Assembly: GCA_030867875.1 (NCBI GenBank)
Contig: JAOWCC010000577.1
Location: 150,032,344-150,096,343, forward strand
Source of the DNA: Actinernus sp. WN-2022
Lineage: Eukaryota > Cnidaria > Anthozoa > Actiniaria > Actinernidae
Length of the DNA: 64,000 nucleotides
Direction of reading: 5' to 3'
The position numbers were made by a program, and so were the translations under genes. The number at the start of each line of letters is the position of its first letter. Within the stretch, counting starts at the first letter, position 1. This document shows, one piece after another, positions 1 through 14,500 of this stretch. Below the pieces are notes generated by a model, which searched no databases, was not told the DNA's origin, and worked only from the letters and a program-made list of their open reading frames with translations.

Positions 1-162
1 GCCAACGTCAACCGAGCCCAATCAAGTGCTACCTTGATTGATGGTAACCTAGTGGAAACCTTTCGCCAAGTATTCTTTTCACCAATCGCGAATCAGTGAA
101 AATGTAATAATGACTTTCGTGTGTTCATCACCTGACACCCTTACTGCTTTGTTTCTTCCTAG

Positions 163-1742
163 GGTGAGTGCACTGCTGCCATTCACTGGTGAAGACGAGG
201 ACGCGGTCGAACAGGCAGTGAAGGAACGTCGGTGTTCATTTGCCGACAAGGCATTCCGCTCCATAACAGACAGCGCCAAGAAATTCATCGAAAAATTGCT
301 TCACAAGGCTCCAGGGTAAGCCTGCTATTAAATAATCTAGTGCTTTCATTTCATTGAGTTATTTTCAGGCTATACTGATCTTTGCGCGATTATATATGTT
401 GACGTACTCATATCACTGCTTAAAAAAGACTCCACTATAGGAGTACCAGAGAACATTATTAAATAGTTTAATGTGAATTCTCGTCAGCATGCGACAGTTT
501 TGTGTGCGGCGCAGTTGAGGCCTTGATCATACTCACATGACGTCATCAACTCAGGGTTTGTGATGTTGCCCTAAGTAATATCACCGGATTCTACGGGGCT
601 TTCAAAATCCGCGTGAAATTTCAAATGCCTCGGAGTTTGAAGAGTAGTTGAACTCTTCATGAGATTATTCGATGGGGGTTTCGAAGTTCGTCACGTGGTA
701 CAAATTGAGACCTCTGGTTGGTATTTGTCCTCATAAATAATTCATGAGTAGTAGAACATAGCTTTAAACACCTTACTTTGTCCTAATCAACGATACTTGA
801 CGTTCTGACGTGATTTTCGACTGAAATTGAAATAAGAGATGAACTCGCCTTGCAATCCAAAGAACGCGGTCTTGTTATTGATAACTTGTTTTGGTTTACA
901 GCAAACGCCTGGATGTCACAAGCGCTGCAAGCCATGATTGGCTGTCAATCATCAACGCCAGGAGACGAAAAATGTCTGATATTCCAACGGCGAAGTTAAA
1001 GGAAATCAACGAACAGCTTATCGTAGAGGTAAGCTGGCATCGCCTCCAACATCACCTCCCCCTTTTCTTTCTTCTTTTGCTTGTCCGTCGTTGGTTCTTC
1101 CCTCACCCCAACAGATAGGTTTTGATCGAAACAAAATCTTCTAACACTGTTGCCACTGGAATAACGTCATCTATTGGTTACACCATTTTTAGCTTTCAAG
1201 CAAGCATTGATTTAGAACTGAATGAGCTTTCAAACCAGCAGTTATTTAAACAACTTATGATTCTGTTTATCGATTGGAATCACTTTACGAAAGCGCTTAA
1301 ATAATCGATTTGTTCTCTGTTTGTCCATGTAAGTCAGAATTCTAGTCCTAAATAGCTTAATTTTATATATTTTCTTATAATTATTATATTCCTTATTCTA
1401 TCCTATTTTGTTTATTCTATTTTCTTATATCGCATGAATTGTACGTGTAAAATGTTAGGATAGGTAGTGGTTAACTGCTCTGTGTTACTTTAAGCACAGC
1501 GCATACTCAGATTCATTTTATTTCTCTAAAGTTTTTTGTATGTTTCTCCTTTTTTACATGTATAGTCATCTTCTAAAAACTGTTACTTGTAACATTTTAA
1601 GAAATGGTATAAATAAAGTCTAAAACAAGTTTGTTATTTTCAGGAGGAAGATCAGCTGATAGCCGCCTCGTGTATGTTGAGAACATTCGACGAGGAGGAA
1701 TACGACTCGCCCGAGTCCGAGGAAGAGGAGGACGACAATTAA
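163..1742 (+). CDS. Titin/MLCK-type protein kinase, 3' part (upstream tandem copy)
   Basis: Three coding exons are visible: 163-315, 902-1028 and 1644-1742 (stop TAA at 1740-1742). Each has AG/GT borders and the phases join in frame (intron phases 2 and 0). The first exon encodes the kinase C-lobe after the APE/DxWS region (LPFTGEDED, then AKKFIEKLLHKAPGKR), as in subdomains X-XI of CAMK kinases. The second completes the domain (ASHDWLS) and begins a basic linker; the third is an acidic tail with FDEEEYDSPE. The earlier exons, with the N-lobe and catalytic loop, must lie before base 1, and bases 1-162 are intron. The gene is paralogous to the complete copy at 5535-29362. Its 127-nt middle exon equals the 46-nt and 81-nt exons of that copy joined without an intron. 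Kinase assignment is firm; substrate and exact family name are inferred. Confidence 0.85.
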
Positions 1743-2468
1743 GAACAGAAATCAATAATTATTACAGATAATAATGACGTCTTGACTCCTCATCAAAATA
1801 TTACAACCTACAGACTTGCCATACTGAAACCATATTATTTCAGAAACGATTTATCAAATTAACAAAGTTCCTGGTATTATATATTAACATCATTAGATTT
1901 CCCAGCACGTGACATATGTACAATTGTTTTAGACAATATTACTTTGAATAGTGTATTTAGTAGATGCAGAGGGTGTAACTGTTTCGTACAACGGGATTAG
2001 AGCAGTAAATATAGGTTTATAATTATTGTACCGAACGGTTGGATATTCAGCCTAGTTCTCGTTAAAAGATTGAAAAATGCCCCAAGTAGTTGGGAATTAT
2101 TATCAACTAAAGAAAATCACCAGAGTGGTGTGTCAATATATTTCCGCCTGACTGGTTGAATACATTTTCAGTGAAGAATTTTTTTTTTGATGTAGTTTGA
2201 TTATATTGCCAAGCAGAAAAATGCTGTGCTCCTTTTATGTTTAAGACTGGCTGAAATGATTGATAATGTAAATTAGATTACTATTAATACGTTCTCTATG
2301 TTGGTAGAACGATAGAAAGTAAACGAAATGCTGTAATCTGAAAATTACAAAGACAACTGAAAAAAAGTTAGAATTATCTTCATAAGCAAGAACTAAAGTA
2401 CTTTTCTGCGTTTTCATCTTTGCATATTTTGTATACAATTCTGTATTAACTAGCTAATCGCATTAAGT

Positions 2469-2474
2469 AATAAA
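2469..2474 (+). terminator. Possible polyadenylation signal of the upstream kinase
   Basis: An AATAAA hexamer lies about 730 bases after the stop at 1742 and is followed by a T/G-rich stretch, as expected of a poly(A) site. An earlier AATAAA near 1611 lies inside the last intron and is not a candidate. Confidence 0.35.
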
Positions 2475-3532
2475 AAAATGTTTTTGTTTTTGTGCACTTG
2501 TCGTTGGGACATTTCTGCTTTTTCAAAAATGCACATAAAACGCCAACGGAAATACCTACAGACTCAAATACTTGATATTCTGTTAGACAAAAAGATGACG
2601 TATCGTAATCCAGGATGAAGAAGTCTGCAGGTTGTAGAGCATTATAGAAACGACGATATATTTGTAGACAAGTTTCAAATACTATGTGCCTAATGTAACG
2701 GAGCCATTTCGAGTTTATTCCTTGTTCTTAGTCTATGCGCGCGATCTCTGGGAAAACGGTTAAGTTGTGTTCTGATCATGAATTTTCGTGATCAAGCATT
2801 AAAGCAACACGAGAGCGTCCCGCGTAGTACTGCTTTCCAAGTCTTAGATGAGGGCTCCCTGTGCCTTTTGATTATCATATACTGACCCTAATTTAGCCAA
2901 TCGCAACACGAGATATTAGTGTGTTGATCTCCATAAAACGTAAAACGTAAAGTCTCCCAACTAGCCCAAGAACACATGCAACTTTCTCTGTTTCTATAGA
3001 GCTAGAGTTATAGAAACACGGCTTTCAGCCAATCCGAGCGCGCGTAGTATCGAATCTATTTTATACAAGTATATGGTGACGTCATAGTAGGAATTTACGG
3101 TCATTACTTTCTCCTTGTGAATGAAACTATTTCCTGATTTAGACAAAATATTTGGTAAAAATTACTGATATAATCCTCCAATATAACTTGGATGTTTATA
3201 CAGGTTATTTATCTCTACCAGCATGTTTTTGTATAATAAATGATGCCTACAATGGCATCGTATCAACAGCATATTGGGGAAAACACTTGTGACCTAAAAT
3301 ACACCTTAACAACCAGTGCCCCATGGTTTTGATTAATTCTCTCGGTAGAAAGTATTTGTTTCCAAATCTAACAAGACAAGTAGAAACGTACTTGTTATTT
3401 CTCCTCTAGGAATAAGTTTTTAACTGACCTCAAATATGTAGTTCACAAGTTAGCAAATTGAACTAAAGATTTCCCTTAACGGCTTAGCTTAATCGGGCTT
3501 CGAACACCCGGCCTTAAGTCAAACGCCCGGCG

Positions 3533-3722
3533 GTCAAACGGTTTCATCATCGGTGCAACATTCGTTGAAACCGATCTTGAAACCGTTTGAAAATACCTTT
3601 AAACGAAGTCAATCTCTCTCCAACACGTTTTCAATATAGTTCAGCAATGTTTTAGGCCATTGGCAAACGGTTTCAAGATCGGCTTCACCAAATGTTGTGC
3701 ACCGATGTTGAAACCGTTTGAC
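3533..3722. mobile_element. Hairpin MITE with palindromic arms
   Basis: The two ends are inverted repeats of about 57 bases: GTCAAACGGTTTCA at the left and TGAAACCGTTTGAC at the right. Each arm is itself an imperfect palindrome bounded by CAAACGGTTTCA. No open reading frame is present, so this is a non-autonomous element. Confidence 0.75.
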
Positions 3723-5534
3723 TAACAAAAGTAATGATAGTAGACAGAAGTCTGCCTTCCACCAAAATATTAATCTGAATGTTCGCAACTTTGTGATTAT
3801 CAGAAATATCTACTAAAAACATTGCGCAAATGCTCTCTGAAACTTTGTCTTCGGTTAATTTTCAAATAGCCCGATTTTTGAGGAAACCCGAGTCTCACTT
3901 ATTTGAAAAACGACGCCATTTCTTAGAGAAGTTATCCTTAAAAGGAACTAAAGACATAATTCTAAATTCGGCAAAAGGCCAAGAAAGAAAGATATAGTTT
4001 TCAGGGTCACACACCTTCCAATATCCTTCATAAATAACTCACAACAAGAAAGATAACGTTATGATATGTGTCTGACCATACACAGAATACTTTGACCTTG
4101 ACCCGAGCTCAACTTACAAGATAAGTGCGACTGTTGTGATCCAAGTAAGATGGTAACCCCTTCCCTTGACCGAAAAAGCGCCCTTTCTTGCGTCTTACGC
4201 GCACAAACAACATTGCACTGCGCATATTTTCGTCAATTTAACCCTAAAAGACCCTCTTAAAAGTTCCAACTTTAAGGCCGCGTTACTGGCCAAACATTTA
4301 AGAGAAGCAATCCACCATCTTGGCCGCGCTTAAATTAAATTGAAACTCCGAGTGCATACTGGTCTGAAATAGCCGAGTAGCGTTGCCTGACATTCGTCTA
4401 TTATTTACACTTCGACTTTTCCGTATCATAGGGCCATTGTACGTGCGTGGAGAAAGCCTTTTGTTTGCCCCGGCTAGATATGATAGAACGGAATTCAGTG
4501 TGACTCGGAATTGACTGCACAAACATAGAAGAATTATTCTGAATATTATTTACTTATCTGGACCACCTTAAGGTATTAAAAAACACAAATCGTAATTTTA
4601 AGGGCTGTGAATACTGTACATTTCTGATTATAAAAACAGAGCACTTCGGTTAATTAGTGGGAAGATGAAGTACTTATATGGAAATCCCGCGCAAGCCCTT
4701 CACTGTGAGTTGATGAGTCAGAGCTGTTTTGAGGAACATGACGAGGAATGATTTGAAAGAGTCTGTTTATGCATTCAAAAGATTTGAAGGGTCTTATCGG
4801 GAAATTTTACCTGCCAGAAATCCACCTTGCTTCGCTATCCGGAGGCAATTTCTAAAGCAGAACCTAACGAAATAAAGGCATGCGTGATTAGAGCATAACC
4901 TCTTCGAACTACCTTTTGGGTGTGCCCTCGCCGGTTTGTCTTCGCCGGCCACAAAAAGTGTTTCTCTTTTCATTCCGTTTTAATCTTGAGGGCAAAGCGC
5001 GGAGAGCGGAACGTCTCATCTGTAGCAGAAAAACGATCTACCGCCGTGCTTTGAAATTCATGGTGACCAATTTCTGACTTGGCCTTTGAATATTGTCCTT
5101 TTTTTGCATCACGCTGGTATAAACAAGTACAATAAAGTATACAATGTGTCATGCAATCAGAAATAATACCCCACAAGTTAATATGTGACTTTTGATCAAA
5201 TAAAAATAGCAATTCTGATACCCCTATTTTTTTGTTTTTTGACAAGACAAATATTTTATGCGCGAGAACTGCTTACAGTATTTGTTCTATTTGGTGGAGA
5301 TTCAAAGAGACTGCTTCCTCGGTTAGTTGTTCGGCTTCGTTTCGTGAGCAGACAAAATGATTCGTGTTATTTGAGGATTTTACTAACCGACATACGCCGT
5401 CCTTGTGATGAGAGGGCCTGGGTAGCGCCGCCACAGATTGCGTGACACTTCAAAAAAGATCTCACTTGGGTCAGAGAACTGTCAACATCAACACGTAGCA
5501 CTCACGCGCGTTAGGAAGCGAAATCATATCCGAA

Positions 5535-8500
5535 ATGTCCAAACCAGGCGCAAAAAAGTTTGGCCCTCCGACGATGGAGCTGAAGAAACAGAACCCGGAG
5601 AAAACTTATTCGTTCAAGGCAGAGGTTGCAAGGTAACGGGGTACTTTGTAATAGTAAAGGTATTGTAATCATCTGGGGTGTGACTTGGACTAGATCTGCG
5701 AGACTCTGTGCTTGGAGAATCTTAACAGTTTAAAACATCTGCTTAACACGAAAGAGATTTGAAGCAGCCATCACTGCACCGTAGGCGAACTCGGGTTGTG
5801 GTTTAATTTCAACCTGAAAATCCTTTACAAATCTACGTGTTTCGCTTCAGAATGGTAATCCCTCCTCGTGTTTGATTTGCAGGCAGCATTAACATAATTG
5901 TGTGGGGAAAAGTCTGTTTTGGGTAAATTGAAGAAATAGTAGAATTTTGCTTCCCTGCAAACGCCAACATTCCAGCTCGGATTTCACATAACTGACCTTT
6001 CTAGGGAAGTTGTTTGAGGAGTGAGCGCGTTTCCTGAAACTTTACTCAGGAATCTATAAAACGTGAATCAAATGTCGTTTTTCTAAGAGTCTGGAGATAG
6101 TCTATAGAAAATTAAGTCACGCTGTGTTTGAACATACTAAAATTGCAAACGGGCATAAAATGTTGCAGATATTCGGAAGAGGTCTGTTTGCTAGCATTGG
6201 TTTCTTGTCAGTCATCACTGTGGCACTTAAAAATAACATTCTTGTATATATACTTTTACCGTCTTGTCCGTGTCATAGTTCTTAGAATTGGGAAAGCCAG
6301 TGCTTTCCCCTCTTATAATCATCTAGATGAAATGTACTATAGTAGTTAAGCAAACATACGTTCGTGTGGTCTTTATAGTAGACATAGCCTTATGTGTGTA
6401 GACCAGAAGCATTGATATATCATGAGGTTGACCTTTCACTCAGAGTGGTCGGCGTGAATCGACCAACTTCTGGACAGATATCCGTTGACTGTGTTGTTAT
6501 TCATTGTGTGTTGACCATCCTCTTTGGCATAAGGTTGACTGATTGATTTTAATAACGTAAGCCCTTATTTATTTGTGGGTCAAATCGAATGTGAATGAAA
6601 TCTACCTTTGCTCTACCTTTCTCCACTTTTTGTTCTTTTTTCGTCGAAGGCCAAAATATCCTGTGTTCTTAATTCGCATCACGTGTCATAACGTTTTCCT
6701 TAAAATATTTTGATTTAGTTTAAAATAGCTATCTCGACTTTTAATCAGATTGTATTCTTTATTTCTTCCTCTGTTCTATGTTACTCGTACTCCTGCGTAA
6801 GGAAATAGTTCATGCAATTTATTTCTTGTGACGGCGTGAATAAGGTTTCGGATTTCGGTTGCATTACGATATGTGCTCGGTCTAAATGTGTCTTTAACTA
6901 GTGTTCTCAAGTTCTTTTGTTTTTCAGGTTTTGTGGTATCAGAAACAAAAGCGCTATATAAACAAAAGACTAGTGGGAATTTGAAATTCCCATAAGCAAT
7001 ACAACACTGACAAAAGATTGGCATGAGAGCGAATCAGAGACATTCGGCTATCTCTTAACTTTCTTTCTGTATAACAAATGGCTTAATTGAAGAATTGAAT
7101 TTGCCCCCTTGGCTTTATCAATGGAAAAAGAGCGCATGTTTGTCAAACTGCTGAAGATCTTATTCAAGTATATTGTAGTATTATAAGATCTGTACTTGAA
7201 TATGCTGCCCCAGTGTGGGCCAATTTACCAGAATATTTATTTAACTTAAGGTTACCGTATACCTTCGCGGGTGTCTCTCGCAAATAAAATCGCACGCGCA
7301 TCATTTTAAAGGAAAGTATAGAAACCTATATATCACTGGAAAGGTTATATAATGTAGAATGCGCTGAAATGTTTTTTTTGCACAAATATTACATTTTCAG
7401 TAAATGCTAAGGCAACAAACGCAAAATAGACGAGTCTCACAGAAGTGAATTTATGTCCCTCCGCGCTCGCGCCTACGGACGATTCCGCTGCATAATGTCA
7501 ATCAGCACATGATGGCCTGTCAAAGTGTGTGAGCGTTTTTTTATATTTTACTTTGTTCAAATGCAATTCATCTTCAAAGTTTCAATCGAAATAGTTTCTG
7601 TGTTTCATCACGGCAAGTACTCTAATAAGAAAAATAATTAAAATATCGCTAAACGCTCACACACTTTGGTTCATATGTAGCTCCTCCAACACTAGGCCAA
7701 GTTTCATCAAGATCTGACAAGTCTTCATACCCTATAAATTCACCCAAAGACGGTGAACACGCATAAAAATCTATCGGCGTTTTTGGCTTCTGAAGGTTAG
7801 GAAACACATCACATCTCATCAAAGCAAACGTCAACACTTAAACCAACCAGCCAATTATATGTAAGGATCTCCGGAGCTTATGAATTCGGGAAATTAGTAC
7901 GTGGCTCAAATTGCATAAGAAATATACATACTAGTGTCGTGTCACAAATATTCAAAAGAGCGTTGTGTTATGGCCAAAACTACATGTAGAGATAATGCGC
8001 AAAAGGGGAAAAAGAAAGGTAAATCAACGGGTTGTACCAAGAAGGGAGAGGGCCGGATATCGAAAACTAAATCGCGTCGAAAGGCAACGCCGCAAACAAG
8101 AGCGAAGGGAAAAGCGAGTGGCAGGCAACCTCGTGCTCCGAACGTTGATGTTGATCCTAAACCTGCTATGTTAGTACCTAAACAGAACTAGCGCTAGCTA
8201 TATAGCTAGCATACGACAGGTCAAACATGTTATATCTTCTGAAAACTGTTTTAATTTTTGGAAAATGAGTAATTCGTAGGATATCATGAATGTTATATCG
8301 ACTTCTCGCTTTCGCTACCATTTTGTCGTGTCCAAAATGACCTCTGTCTTCATGGCAGTGCTTTATGAAGATCACTAAATTGAAAGAGGCGAAATTTTAA
8401 TAGGCCTTGAGTTAATTAACAACAATTTACGCTTTACTGAAAGGTCAAATGCTGAGGAAGCGAATTAATGGTTCAAGAAGTTCGTTAACAATTACTCTAA

Positions 8501-11500
8501 AGCCTCGGATTGACTACATGTTTTCACGTGCTGAGAATATTGTGATTAATGTTCACTTCCCATAGGATTTATCTTATTGGACGATTAGACAATAACTACG
8601 GTACGACAGTAGCCAAACTTGAGAGGGATTCGTGAGCATGAATCACCTAGTGAGTGGGTCTTGGGAAGACCTAGTCTCCTTCGCAGCCGTTATATGGTCT
8701 CTGTCACGCAACGCTCTGAGGGCTCACACTAAACAACACTCCAAATAACTTGTTTTGTGGCATTCGAAAGTAACAAATAAAAAGCACTCTCCTTTAGCGC
8801 TCGCGGGTATTGTGACAGCCGCATGGGTATCGTAAAGATTCGCACTTTTCAGCGGGAAGTTTTGGACAATATATTTCATTATATTGAAGAATAGTAAACA
8901 CGAAACAGAATTCCAAGAAACATAATATTTTCGAAGATAGAAATGTTTCTTTCGACCACTTGTTTTTAAGTAAAATGCGAAAATCTTCAAAACGACACGA
9001 TAGATTTTTATAAAAATGATGTTATAGATTAACTAACCCATGAGCTTTATTGGTAACGAGTTTCAAGAAAATCGATGGAATGGAAACTTCTACAGCAAGA
9101 GATAAATGTTACCCCCAAAACTACCCTTCCAATATGCTAATTTCCTCAATATAATTACTTTAGTTTTTTTGTCATGAATGGGTGACTGAATACACGTACG
9201 GAATTTTAAAACACGCTGTGAAATGTACGATTTGGCATAATTATAAAAGCTCGGGGAATGATTTTGAAGGTTTCAACCAGCTACATTCCCGACCTCTGTG
9301 TGCAAAAACATATTCATAAAACGAAATGAAATTGCACATGGTGTCACAAAATACGTTTTCCAACAACATACTCGCACACGAGGCCAAAGTTTTCATTCAA
9401 ATTTTTAAATAATTAAATAAATTCAAAATTGGCGCTTTTCACGAAATATTTACAATTGACCTTTCCTTAGTTACCTAGTGATATACCCCGTCCCGCTTAC
9501 TCGTTTTTCTTGTAGTTAACACAGTAGTTTCCCATGGTGTTAAACTATAGATTACCCGGTAGAATTGGAAGTGGCGATCATAGTTGCCTGAGATTTTGCG
9601 AACTGAATTTGCGTTAAAAATGCTAATTAAGATTCACAGCTTTCTGATGAATTGAACCAGTACAATAGAAAGGTAATCAACAGTACTAAGACACAATGCA
9701 GCTCAGGTAGAGGAAAGAAATTTATTGCGCTATTTTGAGATGTGATTGTCAAGGTAATCGGGATATGAATTTGTGGGATCCAATAATTCCGCTACACCTC
9801 CCAGTGGTAATCAATGATGCTCCTCGGCTCCAGGAACGACCGCGCCAACACCACCGATTCAAAATGGCTGCTATGAGAAAGTTTAGCGGAGTTAGTTTTA
9901 GCCTACAATGCAGGCGTTTCTAGTGGTTTTCCCCGCTTTTGTGGACGTTTTCCACTCGCGAATGAATTTCAGACGAGTTTCCCAAATAAAACGCAGGCTA
10001 AGTTTGTTTGGGTTTCGCTTCGCGTGGAGCTGTGATGTTACCGTTTTGTATGCATACAAAGGTAAGATAATTATCATACTGAGGGCCATCCCTTCATGTA
10101 GGTCGACACGAATTGCTACCAAATTGTATTCTATTGTATTTTATTGTGTTGCGTTCTATTGTTGTATTGAATTGTATTGTGTTGTATTCTATTGTATTTT
10201 TGGTAAAAATTCGTGTCGTCCTACATAAAGGATTGCTGCATAAGTTTAAGTTTAAGTTTAAGCTCGATTCGACGCGAATTTCTTGGTAAAATTTGTCATT
10301 ATGTGGAGCTTGTTGTGATTGCTGGAATCGATTTTCGAGATGAACTATCCACCCTTTCCATTAATTATGAAAGGGAAGAATTTTGTTTAGGAAAAGTTCA
10401 AAACTAACATAAATAATTACCAGACACAGTTTAAAGGCAATATTCAAACTTTATTTCCACTGATAACACAGAAACTACGCTTGGGCTCCCTGTGACCGCC
10501 CTTGGTCTGAAACGCCACATATACACTAACACAAACCCTAACCCAACCATAAAAAATACACCTAACCTGTCAGTAAACAAAAGTTACCAGGTAAACGACG
10601 AGGTTTTAGGGCTAATTCACAGGTAAACGAGAAGAGAAGATAAACGAGAGAAAAAAAGTTGTCGTTTCTACTGGGGTTCGAACCTATAACCAGCATTCAG
10701 TCAAACATCATAACCAGTGCGCTAAACAAACCATCCACGCGGCCCGGATTGTGACAATCATCTTTATACTTGATTGGTGCCGCCTATATAAATTACTACC
10801 CAGTCCTCTTGCAACTAAGGGCAGTTTAGATGATGGAAACAAGTGTCTAAAAAGAAAATTTGCAAACATTTCAAACCAATTTCTGAGATTTAGAATGTAT
10901 TTCTGACAATTCACGTACAACGTTTCCTGTAATTGTTATATGAGGGTAATAGGTTTCCGCGACAGTTTAAAGGTGGACTATTTAGATAATTAATGTTTAG
11001 TGAATTTTAAATTATTTAAGGTCGTACTATATTCTAAGTACGTACATGCACTACGCACAAATATCCAATGAGATATGGAAGGGTGAAAATAGGTTACTGT
11101 CCACGAGTGTGGGTAGCTGTGTATTCATGTGAGCAGCTGTGTAATGTAATGGTTATACATGTATAAGTTAAATCTAGATCAATTCAACTGTAAATCAAAT
11201 TTTGAACGAGACTCGACACTTGACCGATAAATCGTTTTTCTACAGCCACACACTCGGCTGTTACGGGGATATTAGGTCATTCGGCTGTTATGGGGATATT
11301 AGGTCATTCTTGACCGATAAATCGTTTTTCTACAGCCATACTCAGCTGTTATGGGGACTGATTAGGTCATTCTTGACCGATAGATCGTTTTTCTACAGCC
11401 ACACACTCGGCTGTTATGGAGATATTAGGTCATTCTTGACCGATAAATCGTTTTTCTACAGCCACACACTCGGCTTTTATGGGGATATTAGGTCATTATT

Positions 11501-14500
11501 GACCGATAAATCGTTTTTCTACAGCCATACTCGGCTGTTATGGGGACTGATTAGGTCATTCTTGACCGATAAATCGTTTTTCTACAGCCACACTCGGCTG
11601 TTATGGGGATATTAGGTCATTCTTGACCGATAAATCGTTTTTCTACAGCCACACACTCGGCTGTTATGGGGATATTAGGTCATTCTTGACCGATAAATCG
11701 TTTTTCTACAGCCACACTCGGCTGTTACGGGGATATTAGGTCATTCTTGACCGATACATCGTTTTTCCACAGCCACACTCCGCTGTTACGGGTTTTTTTA
11801 GGTCACGCTCTACTATCTGAGCTATTTGACTAAAAATGTCTAAAAATGTATTTTCTTGGATCTTTCCAGGGGCAAGTATGCAGTCCTCAAGAGATGTATG
11901 GAGAAGAGCTCCAAAAAGAACTTCATAGCTAAATTTGTGAAGTTCGATTCTGACACGGAAAAGATCGCCGTCCAGGAATATGAATTAATGAAGGTACTGT
12001 ACATAATATCTCTATACATCTTTGCCTAACAGTGGAACAATATATACAAATTAGATCATGTCCGGGAGAAACGAGTGCTAAACAGTGTCAACGCCTGGTG
12101 GAGCAGTTGTAACTAGATTAAATTGCGTAAATGTTATTTTATAAGATTCTAAACTCTGGAGGTAGTGAATGTTTTCGGTATTTTAATAAGCATGTGGGGT
12201 GCATAGCGAAAGTATTTCAATTCAACGACTATTATAGACTGGTGGAATCAGTTAAATTACCCTGATATCAAGTACTGTTGGGAATGAAATACGCAGATTT
12301 CTGTCAGAATTCGTTAGAATGTACCAAGTAAGTTAATAGTCCAGTTCATAGTTCTTGACCTAGCTATATTATCGTTTTACCTTTCAGTATATACAGCCAG
12401 TAGTTACGACTCTCACGTTTTAGTGGTCGGGTAATCTAAAGTTGCGCCTTCGTTCGCCAGTAGATTGCCAGCCCTGGAATGTCCTGGAATATTTTTACAC
12501 CCCATTTCACCAATGGCTGGAATACTAGATTCAGGCAACTCTTGTTTCTCCTTTGATGTTTTTGGCTTTCGAAATCGCGCCATCTCAGGTTAGAAGAGAA
12601 GAACCCCAAACTAACTCAGAAAATGTATAACTTAAATAAATTTAAACTGGCACTAAAGAACTTTTATAAAGGTAACTATAACTACTCTACTTCTTTGCAT
12701 AATTTGCACACGTTTTGTAATGTAATTATTTCAATGTAATATCTATTCCTACTATGATTGTTATTGCTATGTATGTTTGCTATTCTATGTTATAGCTAGT
12801 ATTGTATTATTTATATGATTTATATGATTCTGTTACACAGAGTTCCATTTAAACCAGCTTGGGCATCTCTGTTTAAATATTGTTAATAAATAAATAAACT
12901 CAACTGCAAGAACACGCAACTGACTGAGCTAGTGAATTTTGAAATGCAAATTTGCTTTGAGCTAGAAATTATGGATAAAAACATTGTTGTGTTAAAGTGC
13001 CCCGACGATCAAATTTTGACCTATCAATGTGTTTGCATATTCATAAAGTAGAGTTGATATATTATTACCAGTTCAGATCGCTTTTCGATACGACGACAGG
13101 AAGTCTTATTTTTTGAACTCCGAATATTGAATCTAAACGTCCGCCATTACTGGAGTCCGTTCTCTTTTGTTCAGCTTTATACAAAGGGCCGGGTTATATT
13201 CAGCGGAAGTGATGTCATACACTCGACGCTCGCCTGCACAATACAACGCCTTGGAGGTATATTTCTACTAAAAAAAAACGTCTTCACGCACACAAGAAGA
13301 AAGTTATATTTATCTTTGTAAGGTTAGCTACGTTTTTATACACACTATTTCGCGCGACGTGGTTGTCCTGTACAATGTATGTACCGTAATTATTTCATTG
13401 AAGTCCAAATAACCACAGCAGCTCACACGATTGCAGTACACTGCAAATGAAGACAGGTTACTTACATTACGTAGTTCGGAGGGTACAAAAATAAAAAAGG
13501 ACCCCCACTTTGTTGTATCACTTTGTTTCTAATTTGAATTAACTACTACATAACTGTAATTGTTATTTTGTATGTTAAGTGTATGACATCACTTCCGCCA
13601 TTAACAGCTACAGTAACGGCTTCCAGTAATGGCGGACAGAATATTACCGGTAAATTTTGTGGTTTTACTTCCCCATTTGGGATTTTTTTTTTACTATTTC
13701 GGATATTTCTAACACTGATTGACCTATTGACACTGAAAAAGTGGCAAATCGAAATGGTAATTTTTTGTCGTAGTGGCACGTTATGGTGGTTCGCGGGTAA
13801 TTGGCATCATAAAGATTCCCACTTTTCAGCAGGAAGTTTTCGGCCGATATTTGAGATTTTTTAGACCATGTATTTGCTGATATTGATGTAAAGTAAACAC
13901 AAAACAAAATTCCAAGATACATAATATTTAGTACTTCTTTCGACCCCTTGTTTGTAAAGCTGCTATGTCATGGTACTACGCGTGTATGGAGTCAGTGTAC
14001 GATTGGTGGCTGTTAATTGATTACAAACAGTTAAACTCCCCTCCTTCAATGCTTGATTGAAAGTATTTTCAATATTTTACTTCGAGACTGTATATGTACA
14101 CAGTTTATTAGTCATTTGTGAATATTTGCTTTGATTGTTACTATCCCAAATGTGCGCGAGGTTCGTCAGTTCATATGAGAATCGCTGATAATGACCGTGT
14201 CCGGCCCGGACATCTAATATTCAAGTCACTCACCGTGGCACACTCCCTTTAACTAAAATACAACAACGATTTATTCACACTCTCTATACTAACAAGATAT
14301 TTAAGTTATAATTGACAAGATAGAGTGCTGGGATGCCAGAAGTAACTTGGATAAAACTAATCGAGTCTGGCACCCCAAATCTTCAAAACGACACGATACA
14401 TTTTATTAACAATGATATTATAGATTAACTAACCCATCAGGTTTGTTGCTAACGAGTTTCAATAAAATCGATGGAATGGAAACTTCTACAGCCAAATATT

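Larger units (their letters stand above)
1743..5534. other. Spacer between the two kinase genes
   Basis: No exon is recognised here. It should hold the 3'UTR of the upstream kinase and the promoter and 5'UTR of the downstream one, but no clear TATA box or other core element can be named. A hairpin MITE sits at 3533-3722. The motif AGGGCTCCCTGTG near 2847 resembles the end motif of transposons elsewhere in the window. Confidence 0.5.
5633..11869 (+). other. Intron 1 of the downstream kinase
   Basis: This 6.2-kb phase-2 intron contains a LINE fragment near 7.15 kb, a small MITE at 7521-7668, a basic-rich open frame near 7.93-8.19 kb, part of a large fold-back element at 8.8-9.6 kb, a MITE at 10091-10231 and a minisatellite at 11220-11805. 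No further coding exon is required, because exon 1 (two-base end) and exon 2 (one-base start) join to give VAR-GKYAV. Confidence 0.6.

Noticed and set aside
11202..11615. 137-residue plus-strand frame
   Set aside because: It is the translation of the 60-bp minisatellite; the repeating peptide reflects DNA repetition.
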